This document shows positions 30,292 through 39,489 of a stretch of 64,000 bases of DNA, in pieces. Numbering within the stretch: position 1 is the first letter of the stretch; every line of letters begins with the position of its first letter. Both the position numbers and the translations under genes were made by a program. This DNA is from Williamsia herbipolensis. Lineage in GTDB: Bacteria; Actinomycetota; Actinomycetes; Mycobacteriales; Mycobacteriaceae. The stretch covers positions 124,001 through 188,000 of the forward strand of contig NZ_JXYP01000011.1 of the NCBI RefSeq assembly GCF_000964005.1. Direction: 5' to 3'. Below the pieces are notes generated by a model, which worked only from the letters and a program-made list of their open reading frames with translations, ran no database searches and was not told where the DNA came from.

Positions 30292-30901
30292 AGCGGCGCC
30301 ACGCGCGCGTAGATACTCAGAGCTCGGGGATGCAGTGCGTGCAGCCGTTGCAAGTCTCCAGCGTGGATACCTTTCCGACGCCAAGGAACCGTGGGCTACC
30401 GCCGCATTGGCTCGTCTGCGACAGGCGACGAGCCGACCCCCAGGATCCGCGCCGGACGTGTGGGAGTACACGATCGGCGTCGTCCCGAAACATCTTCAGG
30501 GCCGATCTGACGAACCCTCCGCGCATGAGTGGGCAGCGCACATCGCGATGACATTCTTCGCGCTACACCAGCAGGGTCGGGTCGACGGGATGACGCGGCC
30601 CGGCGGAACTCTGGGATCGGCTGCCCGACGTCTGGTGACCGGACCGGATCTCGAGGAGTCGATCCGCCGACGCTTTCAAGCGGTGGCGCTGGCCGAGACT
30701 CGGCAGGGCGTCGTCCACCATCTGCGTGCGCTGATCGGACTCCTGCGCGCAAAGGGCGTTCCGCTCGACTACGGGCGCCTCGCTGACGATCTCGTCGACA
30801 TGTTCTCGGGTCGAGGAGACCGTGTTCGCCTTCGGTGGGGGCGTGACTTCCGCCGCATCGACCAGACACCTGTCGTAACCGATCTCGACACCAAGGAGTG
30901 A
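30281..30901 (+). CDS. casB: Cascade small subunit Cse2
   Basis: About 206 residues, mostly helical and basic, with the Cse2 pattern of an N-terminal LARLR segment and HEWAAHIAMTFFALHQQG. Two copies per Cascade stabilise the displaced strand of the R-loop. The ATG at 30281 overlaps the cse1 end by 11 bp, consistent with coupled translation. Confidence 0.92.
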   Translation: MSAEAAPRARRYSELGDAVRAAVASLQRGYLSDAKEPWATAALARLRQATSRPPGSAPDVWEYTIGVVPKHLQGRSDEPSAHEWAAHIAMTFFALHQQGRVDGMTRPGGTLGSAARRLVTGPDLEESIRRRFQAVALAETRQGVVHHLRALIGLLRAKGVPLDYGRLADDLVDMFSGRGDRVRLRWGRDFRRIDQTPVVTDLDTKE

Positions 30902-30906
30902 GCCCA

Positions 30907-32034
30907 ATGTTCATCGATATCCACATCCTGCAATCGGTACCGCCCAGCAACATCAATCGTGATGACACCGGGAGCCCGAAGACAGCGATCTACGGAGGCG
31001 TACGCCGCGCGCGTGTTTCGAGCCAGTCATGGAAGCGTGCGACTCGCAAGCGTTTCAACGACACGCTCGACAAGTCCGAGATCGGCTTTCGGACCAAGCG
31101 TCTGTCCGAGCTGCTGGGTGAGCGCATCCGCGAGCGTGTCGAGGGTCTCGAGCCCGAATCCGCATACGCGCTTGCATCGTCGGTGTTCAAGGCGGCCGGT
31201 AAGGGCATCAAGATGGAACCACCCAAAGTGGACAAGAAGGCCCCTGCGAAACCGGACGAGTCGAAGTACCTCGTCTTTCTCAGTGCAGCGCAGCTGGAGT
31301 CCTTGGCGGACCTGGCCGCTGCAGCACACCGCGAGGGTGCGGAACTCGACAAGAAGCGCGTGAAAGAGGTCTTCACCGCGGACAACAGCATCGACGTCGC
31401 ACTATTCGGTCGGATGATCGCTGATGACGCCGAACTCAACGTCGACGCGAGCGTCCAGGTCGCCCACGCCATCAGTGTCCACGCCGTGGAGCAGGAGTTC
31501 GACTACTTCACCGCCGTCGACGATTTCGGCGAGGCTAACCAGGAGCCGGGCGCCGGGATGATCGGGACCATCGAGTTCTCGTCGTCGACTCTCTATCGCT
31601 TCGCGACCATCAATGTCGCGGGCCTCGAGAAGAATCTCGGTGACCGAGCCGCGACTGCGCGAGCCGCCGCTGCGTTCGTCGACTTCTTCGTTCGATCGAT
31701 GCCGTCGGGCAAGGCCAACACGTTCGCGAACTTCACCCTCCCCGAGGTCGTCATGATCAATATCCGCGAGGATCAACCGGTCAGTCTGGTTGGTGCATTC
31801 GAGGATTCGATTGCGACAGGTGCAGAGCACGGCGGTATCCCGTCGCGCGCAGCAGCCAAGCTGGCACGCCACGATGCGGAGATCGCCGAAGCGTATGGTT
31901 CGGCGAGTGCGTGTTTCTTCACGAGCGCGGGTGTCTCCGCTGAGACGTTGGCCGGCCGGGGTGAGGCAATCGCTTTCTCGAATCTGGTTCAGCAGGTGAG
32001 CAACACTGTTTCCGCCTGGGATCCGGCCGGATGA
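30907..32034 (+). CDS. casC: Cascade backbone subunit Cas7e (Cse4/CasC)
   Basis: About 375 residues. The start MFIDIHILQSVPPSNINRDDTGSPKTAIYGGVRRARVSSQSWKRATR is nearly diagnostic for Cas7e. Six copies bind the crRNA spacer. The ATG at 30907 has AAGGAG eight bases before it, spanning the cse2 stop; a GTG three codons earlier overlaps that stop and is an alternative. Stop overlaps cas5 by ATGA. Confidence 0.96.
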   Translation: MFIDIHILQSVPPSNINRDDTGSPKTAIYGGVRRARVSSQSWKRATRKRFNDTLDKSEIGFRTKRLSELLGERIRERVEGLEPESAYALASSVFKAAGKGIKMEPPKVDKKAPAKPDESKYLVFLSAAQLESLADLAAAAHREGAELDKKRVKEVFTADNSIDVALFGRMIADDAELNVDASVQVAHAISVHAVEQEFDYFTAVDDFGEANQEPGAGMIGTIEFSSSTLYRFATINVAGLEKNLGDRAATARAAAAFVDFFVRSMPSGKANTFANFTLPEVVMINIREDQPVSLVGAFEDSIATGAEHGGIPSRAAAKLARHDAEIAEAYGSASACFFTSAGVSAETLAGRGEAIAFSNLVQQVSNTVSAWDPAG

Positions 32035-32726
32035 GCACCCTGGTGGTCTGTCTCGCCGGACCGATGCAGGCGTGGGGGGCATCGTCGCGTTTCACGAAGA
32101 GGGACACGCGGCGCGAACCGACGAAGAGCGGCGTCATCGGGCTGCTGGCGGCAGCTCAGGGGGTCAGGCGAACCGACTCCATTGAGCACCTCCTCGGTCT
32201 GCGATTCGGTGTTCGCGTCGACCGGGACGGGGTTTTGATGCGGGATTTTCAGACTGCTCGCTCGCTTGACGAGAAGAAGACGATGCCCTTGTCGATCAGG
32301 TATTACCTTGCCGACGCCATCTTCGTCGCGGGTGTCGAGGGGCCTTCCGAGCTGATCGATACCCTGGCCGATGCCCTTCGGCGGCCGGTATTCCCGCTCT
32401 TTCTCGGGCGGCGATCGTGTCCGCCGAGCCGGCCGCTGCTGATGGCTGTGGCCGATGACGGCCTTGATGCAGTGCTTGCCTCGACCCCGTGGCAAGCGCC
32501 GCCGACCTACAGGCGCCGGCAAGCGCGCGAAGTCCGCCTGCGGACAATTGTCGACGGGGTCCCAGGGGTCGGCCCCACCGTTCGCGACGTACCAATCAGT
32601 TTCGATCCGCGTCGGCGCGAGTACGGCTGGCGGACAACCGAGGAATCGTTCGTGACGATGCCAAACCCAGATGGCCATGGCAACAGTATTTCTCATGATC
32701 CGATGTCGCTGCTCGGAGGTGCTTGA
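32031..32726 (+). CDS. casD: Cascade subunit Cas5e
   Basis: About 231 residues. LAGPMQAWGASSRFTKRDTRREPTKSGVIGLLAAAQG is the conserved Cas5 N-terminus, with the RAMP fold. It caps the crRNA 5' handle. Coupled to cas7 by ATGA; the cas6e gene begins two bases after its stop. Confidence 0.95.
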   Translation: MSTLVVCLAGPMQAWGASSRFTKRDTRREPTKSGVIGLLAAAQGVRRTDSIEHLLGLRFGVRVDRDGVLMRDFQTARSLDEKKTMPLSIRYYLADAIFVAGVEGPSELIDTLADALRRPVFPLFLGRRSCPPSRPLLMAVADDGLDAVLASTPWQAPPTYRRRQAREVRLRTIVDGVPGVGPTVRDVPISFDPRRREYGWRTTEESFVTMPNPDGHGNSISHDPMSLLGGA

Positions 32727-32727
32727 C

Positions 32728-33405
32728 ATGCCCCACCTCACGCGAATGCCGATCAACCGCCGTCGCCGCGGCGGAGCTAAACTGCTTGCCTCACCGCAAG
32801 CCATGCACGCCGCGGTGGCCGCCGCGTTCCCACCCGACGCACCTACAGCAGCTGGGTCCGAGCGCTTGTTGTGGCGGGTCGACAGCCCGTCCGCCGACAC
32901 GCATCACCTGTACGTGGTCAGCCCCATGGAACCCGACCTCAGTCACGTCGTCGAACAGGCCGGGTGGCAGACGGGTGAGATGTGGCAGACGCGTGACTAC
33001 GCGCCTGTACTCGACGCCATCCAGGCCGGGCAACGGTACCGATTCAGGCTCCGAGCGAATCCGGTGTACAGCGGACGATCGTCGCCGGACGAGCAGACAT
33101 CCTTGCGTGCGCATCGCTCGGTCAAACACCAGGAATCATGGCTTGAGTCACGGGCACATGGAGGCGGGTTTCGCATCCCGGACGGGAGTCGTGACGATGC
33201 GCTTCTTCGCGTCGTCGACCGGGGAGTCATGCGTTTTGGCAAGCGGGGCGGCGCTGTCACCATCGGTCACGCCACCTTCGAGGGCGTGCTGGAGGTGGTG
33301 GATCCGGACTCGCTGCGGCACAGCCTCGTTGCGGGAATCGGGCGAGCCAAGGCCTACGGCTGCGGCCTCCTGACCCTCGCTCCGTTGGTAACTCCGCGGT
33401 CATGA
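32728..33405 (+). CDS. casE: crRNA endoribonuclease Cas6e
   Basis: About 225 residues. Cuts the repeat hairpin in pre-crRNA and stays on the 3' handle. LTRMPINRRRRGGAKLLASPQAMHAAV carries the putative catalytic His27, and the C-terminal GIGRAKAYGCGLL is the glycine-rich RNA-binding loop of the family. The ATG at 32728 has GGAGG at about nine bases. ATGA overlap with cas1. Confidence 0.95.
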   Translation: MPHLTRMPINRRRRGGAKLLASPQAMHAAVAAAFPPDAPTAAGSERLLWRVDSPSADTHHLYVVSPMEPDLSHVVEQAGWQTGEMWQTRDYAPVLDAIQAGQRYRFRLRANPVYSGRSSPDEQTSLRAHRSVKHQESWLESRAHGGGFRIPDGSRDDALLRVVDRGVMRFGKRGGAVTIGHATFEGVLEVVDPDSLRHSLVAGIGRAKAYGCGLLTLAPLVTPRS

Positions 33406-34358
33406 ATGTGCCAGGCCCGCCACCTGTCCGGCCGACCGAGCTGGTCCGTGCGTCAGAGAGAGTGTCGTTCATCTACTTGGAGAGATGCACGGTGCATCGG
33501 GATGGCAACGCATTGACGGCGACAGACGAGCACGGGGTAGTTCACATTCCCACGGCGACGATCGGTGCGTTGCTCCTTGGTCCCGGCACGCGAGTGACTC
33601 ATCAGGCGATGGTCCTCATGGCGGAGTCGGGATCGTCGACAGTGTGGGTGGGCGAACAAGGCGTGCGCTACTACGCGCACGGCCGACCTCTGGGGCGGAC
33701 CAGTCGCCTTCTCGACGCGCAAGCACGAGCAGTGTCCAATCGCGATCTCAGGATCGGCGTTGCGCGCGCGATGTATTCGATGCGCTTCCCTGATGAGGAC
33801 ACCAGCGGATTCACGATGCAGCAGTTACGCGGGAAGGAAGGTGCCCGCGTGCGGAAGATCTACCGTGAGCATGCGCAGCGCACAGGAGTCGAGTGGACTC
33901 GACGCGACTACGACCCGAACGATTTCGCTGCGGGTGACGACGTGAACCGTGCTCTGTCCGCGGCGACGACATGCCTCTACGGAGCCGCACACGCGATGAT
34001 CGTCGCTCTGGGCTGTTCGCCTGGGCTCGGTTTCGTCCACACAGGGCACGACCGCTCCTTCGTCTACGACATCGCCGACTTGTACAAGGCCGAGATCGCG
34101 ATCCCCGTTGCCTTCGACGTGGCGTCCGAGGAAGTCGAGGACATTCCCGCGGTTGTCCGCCGCCGAGTGAGGGACGTCATCTATCAGTCCAAGCTGTTGC
34201 CGCGGTGCGCTGAAGACATCAAAGCGCTGCTCTTACCAGGGTCGGACGACCTCGACACTTACGAAGCCGACGTCGTGTATCTCTGGGACGACCGCGGTCC
34301 TGCAATTGCGAGCGGTCAAAGCCATTCCACCCAAGAGGATTTCGAGGTGCCATGGTAG
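33402..34358 (+). CDS. cas1: CRISPR integrase Cas1 (type I-E)
   Basis: About 318 residues. Integrates new spacers with Cas2. Typical I-E stretches are RVSFIYLERCTVHRDGNAL, RLLDAQARAVSN, IYREHAQRTGVEW with the metal Glu, and GFVHTGHDRSFVYDIADLYKAE with the metal His and Asp. Coupled to cas6e by ATGA and overlapping cas2 by 7 bp. Confidence 0.97.
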   Translation: MNVPGPPPVRPTELVRASERVSFIYLERCTVHRDGNALTATDEHGVVHIPTATIGALLLGPGTRVTHQAMVLMAESGSSTVWVGEQGVRYYAHGRPLGRTSRLLDAQARAVSNRDLRIGVARAMYSMRFPDEDTSGFTMQQLRGKEGARVRKIYREHAQRTGVEWTRRDYDPNDFAAGDDVNRALSAATTCLYGAAHAMIVALGCSPGLGFVHTGHDRSFVYDIADLYKAEIAIPVAFDVASEEVEDIPAVVRRRVRDVIYQSKLLPRCAEDIKALLLPGSDDLDTYEADVVYLWDDRGPAIASGQSHSTQEDFEVPW

Positions 34359-34735
34359 TTCTCATCGTCACCGCGTGCCCAGCTGGCCTGCGTGGCCACC
34401 TGACCCGGTGGCTGCTCGAGATCAGTCCCGGCGTCTTTGTCGGGGTGTTGTCCAGGCGCGTCCGCGATCTGCTGTGGGAGCGGGTGGAAGAGCTCGTCAA
34501 AGACGGCCGCGCGATCATGGTGTCGAGCGCGCGCAATGAGCAGCGATTGGATTTTCGAGTACATCGATACGACTGGGAGCCCGTGGATGTCGACGGAGTT
34601 CGGGTTGTACGGCGGCCTCACACAGGCGAGGCTCTTGCTTCGGCTGCAAAGCCCCGTGCCGGCCGAAGTAAGGCGAGCCGGTACCGCGCGGCGCGTCGTA
34701 CCCGGCGAGGTGAGAATTCGAGAGAGTCCGATTGA
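34352..34735 (+). CDS. cas2: CRISPR adaptation protein Cas2e
   Basis: About 127 residues. VVLIVTACPAGLRGHLTRWLLEISPGVFVG is the Cas2e ferredoxin-like start, and the core ends near residue 90. The last 35 or so residues are Arg/Lys/Ser-rich and lie over the DNA where the CRISPR leader must be, as only 40 bp separate the stop from the first repeat. The tail may therefore be kept partly for the leader DNA (inferred). Confidence 0.94.
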   Translation: MVVLIVTACPAGLRGHLTRWLLEISPGVFVGVLSRRVRDLLWERVEELVKDGRAIMVSSARNEQRLDFRVHRYDWEPVDVDGVRVVRRPHTGEALASAAKPRAGRSKASRYRAARRTRRGENSRESD

Positions 34736-34775
34736 TTTCGGAGATGATGAGCAGCGAAGGGCCAGCTCAACAAGT
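34650..34775 (+). promoter_or_regulatory. CRISPR leader region (overlaps cas2 3' end)
   Basis: The array orientation (conserved repeats next to cas2, decayed repeats far away) places the leader here. Only 34736-34775 is non-coding, so the promoter and integration-guiding sequence must reach into the cas2 C-terminal codons. The stretch around 34711-34750 is richer in A/T than its surroundings. Exact limits are not known. Confidence 0.55.
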
Positions 34776-37700
34776 GTGCTCCCCGCGAACGCGGGGATGA
34801 GCCCTACCCTGAACTCGCATGAGGTTGATCAGGATCGTGCTCCCCGCGAACGCGGGGATGAGCCTTGACACACCGCGTCGGCGCATGGTTTTTGATCGTG
34901 CTCCCCGCGAACGCGGGGATGAGCCCGAGCCGGCAATTGAGTCCGCAGCTATTCCGCGGTGCTCCCCGCGAACGCGGGGATGAGCCCAGCTCGCACACGC
35001 ATGGCGTGACGGACCTGACGTGCTCCCCGCGAACGCGGGGATGAGCCCACGATCCGGCAACGGGGTGCGCTGCACGGTACGTGCTCCCCGCGAACGCGGG
35101 GATGAGCCCGTCGCGGCCGGAGCACCCGACAAGCGGGCAATGTGCTCCCCGCGAACGCGGGGATGAGCCCCCCTACTACGCGCGATGGGTTCAGGCGCTG
35201 AAGTGCTCCCCGCGAACGCGGGGATGAGCCCGGATTCCGGCATCAGACCTCCCGCACATCCGCGTGCTCCCCGCGAACGCGGGGATGAGCCCTTGACGCC
35301 CGTAAGCGATCCGTCCTGAATCTTGTGCTCCCCGCGAACGCGGGGATGAGCCCGGGCGTGAGGTCAACCGCTGCTGTCGTCGTCAGTGCTCCCCGCGAAC
35401 GCGGGGATGAGCCCTGGGTTCTCGATCCTGGTTTCAACGGTGATCCGTGCTCCCCGCGAACGCGGGGATGAGCCCGCATCCAGTCGTACGCCGGCTTCGC
35501 ACGAGACGTGCTCCCCGCGAACGCGGGGATGAGCCCGGTGAACAGGTATCCGCTATGGGCGTGAATAAGTGCTCCCCGCGAACGCGGGGATGAGCCCCGT
35601 TCGTCAACGACGACTGCCCAGGACGACACGTGCTCCCCGCGAACGCGGGGATGAGCCCCACGCCAGGATCGTTCCCTGAAGGAACGGCATGTGCTCCCCG
35701 CGAACGCGGGGATGAGCCCCGAAACATCCAAATCGGCCCTCGCGTCGCTGGGTGCTCCCCGCGAACGCGGGGATGAGCCCGGCCAGTGGGGACGCAAGTT
35801 CGACCCTGTCGGGTGCTCCCCGCGAACGCGGGGATGAGCCCGACACCAACACCGCGTCGAGCTTCGAGTCAGTGTGCTCCCCGCGAACGCGGGGATGAGC
35901 CCAGACGCGAGGCGTCGATGTAGGTGGCGCGGTACGTGCTCCCCGCGAACGCGGGGATGAGCCCGACTCGACAGGAGACTGATCCATGGGACAGACGTGC
36001 TCCCCGCGAACGCGGGGATGAGCCCACACGGTGGCGCTCGCAACCGCTCCGGGCCGCGTGCTCCCCGCGAACGCGGGGATGAGCCCAAACATCCCGAAAA
36101 GTTGGCGCCCGTGCGGCAGTGCTCCCCGCGAACGCGGGGATGAGCCACTGGCCGTTCGCGAAGAAGCGCCTCACCGAGATCGTGCTCCCCGCGAACGCGG
36201 GGATGAGCCCGTCTACACCGTGCGTCTGGCGGACAACAGCGAGTGCTCCCCGCGAACGCGGGGATGAGCCCAACTCGACGTCGACGCCGGACTCGCTGAT
36301 CGTGTGCTCCCCGCGAACGCGGGGATGAGCCCGGGGAGGGGACGCGCCCGACTTCCCGGAACGGTGCTCCCCGCGAACGCGGGGATGAGCCCAGCCCCCA
36401 CGCGGACACCACATTGGGTGCCGTGTGCTCCCCGCGAACGCGGGGATGAGCCCGCCGCGGTGTTCAACCACATCGGGAAGCCGAAGTGCTCCCCGCGAAC
36501 GCGGGGATGAGCCCTCATCACGCAAGGACGGACAGATGCCCGCCGGGTGCTCCCCGCGAACGCGGGGATGAGCCCCCGCCGCCTGGAGGGCTGCACTCCT
36601 CCAGGCGGTGCTCCCCGCGAACGCGGGGATGAGCCCTCCCAGCATCTCGGTGGCGTCCTTGAGCTCGTGTGCTCCCCGCGAACGCGGGGATGAGCCCACG
36701 GCCCCCTACGACGGTGGAGTGGAGTACTGGTGCTCCCCGCGAACGCGGGGATGAGCCCAGGCTGATCATCGTGTACATCAGTGCCCTACCGTGCTCCCCG
36801 CGAACGCGGGGATGAGCCCTCGACCTGGCCCTCCACCTTCCCGGTGCCTGGGTGCTCCCCGCGAACGCGGGGATGAGCCCCAAGTATCAGGAGGCGGAGG
36901 ACGCCAAGAAGTGTGCTCCCCGCGAACGCGGGGATGAGCCCGCGGACTCCGGGTCGTCGTCGAGGAGCATTTCGTGCTCCCGCGAACGCGGGGATGAGCC
37001 CCGCTAGGAGGTCCGTTATGCCCGCTGACGTGGGTGCTCCCCGCGAACGCGGGGATGAGCCCCATACGAAGATTGCCGCTCAGATGCTGAGTGCGTGCTC
37101 CCCGCGAACGCGGGGATGAGCCCCGGCACGGCCCACGTGCTGTCGCCACGCAGGAGTGCTCCCCTCGAACGCGGGGATGAGCCCTGCGGGTTGATGCTTT
37201 GCAGCATCAAGCGCATGTGCTCCCCGCGAACGCGGGGATGAGCCCGAAATACCACCGATTACTCGCGCATCCGTAAGGTGCTCCCCGCGAACGCGGGGAT
37301 GAGCCCGGACCAGCGGGACAACCCCGGCGCCGTGCGGCGTGCTCCCCGCGAACGCGGGGATGAGCCCCAATTCCTGTTGGCCTGCAACGGTGATTCGTGG
37401 TGCTCCCCGCGAACGCGGGGATGAGCCCCGCTGGTGCGGGCCGTTGTCGCCGAGCACGAAGTGCTCCCCGCGAACGCGGGGATGAGCCCGAATCGGAGGA
37501 GTGACCGCATGAGCAAGGTAAGTGCTCCCCGCGAACGCGGGGATGAGCCCCGGACCGAAGCGACGCGTCTGTCTCAGTACGGGTGCTCCCCGCGAACGCG
37601 GGGATGAGCCCATAGGTCTGCTCCGGGGTGGAGAGGGCGCGCGGTGGTCCCCGCGAACGCGGGGATGAGCCCGGTCCGCTTGCACTTCATGGCGATCGGG

Positions 37701-39196
37701 CCGCGTGCTCCCCGCGAACGCGGGGATGAGCCCAAGGGGATCGACCTGATCCTCGAGACGATCATGTGCTCCCCGCGAACGCGGGGATGAGCCCCGGCGC
37801 GAAGTAGGAATACAGCAACGGTCCGTGTGCTCCCCGCGAACGCGGGATGAGCCCCCACTCGGCGTGGGCGGCGGGTACAGCCTCAAGTGCTCCCCGCGAA
37901 CGCGGGGATGAGCCCCACGCCGCGGGCTCGGTGAGGTTGTTTATCAAGGGCTCCCCGCGAACGCGGGGATGAGCCCACGGAGAGGTGAATGCTGGTGAAT
38001 GCTGCGATGTGCTCCCCGCGAACGCGGGGATGAGCCCCGGCTGTCCCTGTAGGCCCGACCTGCGATGCGGTGCTCCCCGCGAACGCGGGGATGAGCCCCC
38101 GGCACACCTCGAGTTGGGCACGCACGCCGAGTGCTCCCCGCGAACGCGGGGATAAGCCCTAGGCCCGGTTGAGGGTAGCGGCGGGGTCAGAGTGCTCCCC
38201 GCGAACGCGGGGATGAGCCCAAGTCGAGCATGGCGACGGCGCAGTTGACGATGTGCTCCCAGCGAACGCGGGGATGACCCCCGACCGACGACTGGGGCTG
38301 GTCGTCCGACCGCGTGCTCCCCGCGATCGCGGGGGTGAGCCCGGCTCGCAGCACGGGTTCTACGTGCACGGCGCGTGCTCCCCGCGAACGCGGGAATAGG
38401 CCCAGGGCGCCGATCCCGAACGACCCGTAGGTGACGTGCTCCCCGCGAACACGGGGATGAGCCCACCCAGGCCGCCTACCGCCAGGACCTATGGGCGTGC
38501 TCCCCGCGAACGCGGGGATGAGCCCGCGACCTTCGACAACGCCGAGGCCGCGCAATGGTGATCCCCGCGAACGCGGGGATGAGCCCTCGACGACGGTGGG
38601 GAAGGAGTTTCCAACCGAGTGCTCCCCGCGAACGCGGGGGATGAGCCCCATCGACCACACGCTTGAGTCGTCCAGGTTGAGTGCTCCCCGCGAACGCGGG
38701 GATGAGCCCCGACTACGGTGCGGTTCATGCGATCAGACGACGTGCTCCCCGCGAACGCGGGGATGAGCCCTACAGCTACACAGTGCAGGCGCTTGATGCT
38801 GCGTGCTCCCCGCGAACGCGGGGATGAGCCGGAGGTCAGCGGCCGGTACACCCAGCTGGCCAAGTGCTCCCCGCGAACGCGGGGATGAGCCCTCAAGCTC
38901 AAGCACCCCATCGGATCGAAGGTGGTGCTCCCCGCGAACGCGGGGATGAGCCCACGCTGATCGGCACGGCCTTCTCGAGAGATGAGTGCTCCCCGCGAAC
39001 GCGGGGATGAGCCCGGCGAGTCGCTGACCGACGTCGTGCGTCGTGCGTGATCCCTGCGAACGCGGGGATGCGCCCGAGTTCTTCGGGCAGGCGACCAACG
39101 GCGGTGCGTGTTCGCCGCGAACGCGGGGATAAGCGCCCGGTCACGGCGCTGCTGCGATCCTCAACGGGTCCTCCCCGAGCACGCGGGCATGAGCCC
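34776..39196 (+). CRISPR. Type I-E CRISPR array, about 73 repeats
   Basis: Repeats are 29 bp, beginning GTGCTCCCCGCG and ending CGGGGATGAGCCC, with an internal CCCCGCG/CGCGGGG stem; spacers are mostly 32 bp, giving a strict 61-bp period. First repeat starts at 34776 and last recognisable at 39168; 4392 bp divided by 61 gives 72 spacers. Repeats are near-identical until about 36.9 kb, then carry sporadic changes (36974, 37156, 37645, 37949), and from about 38.25 kb to the end most are altered (for example 38253, 38314, 38375, 39168). Long open frames across the array are artefacts of repetition. Confidence 0.98.
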
Positions 39197-39264
39197 GGGG
39201 CTGACGGACATCCGCCTGTCCAGCTGACCGTCCCGGGAATTTAGCTGTCAGCCGCGCACTGCGT

Positions 39265-39485
39265 ATGTCTTCGTTTGATCTCGACGACTACTTGGCGGCA
39301 CGTGCCCCGCTGGGTTCCTCGTCCACCGGAGGCCGCAGGTTCGCCCTGCCCGACCGCGGGCTGCAGGTGATGAGCTCCGACGACACCGTCATCGTTGCCC
39401 GCCGACGCGCGTGCCCACGGGCCGCAACGCCACCGTCCGGCTCGGCGACGTCCAGGTGGAGCTGGTGCAGTGGGACGAGACCTGA
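39265..39485 (+). pseudogene. Short frameshifted gene remnant beyond the array
   Basis: An ATG at 39265 opens MSSFDLDDYLAARAPLG and stays protein-like to about VIVARRR; a different frame then gives VPTGRNATVRLGDVQVELVQWDET and a stop at 39483. The join near 39405-39411 needs a -1 or +2 shift. Together it would be about 73 residues. Family not recognised; it may be a relict of the gene that once bordered the CRISPR insertion. The surrounding 290-bp gap holds nothing else clear. Confidence 0.4.
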
Positions 39486-39489
39486 GGTC

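Noticed and set aside
34767-39144. Many long open reading frames on both strands across the CRISPR array (up to about 390 residues)
   Set aside because: They repeat the same peptide blocks every 61 bp, because the repeat is free of stops in several frames. No start sites or protein character.
39205-39220. A small hairpin (GGACA/TGTCC) after the last CRISPR repeat as an array terminator
   Set aside because: The stem is only 5 bp and no U run follows.
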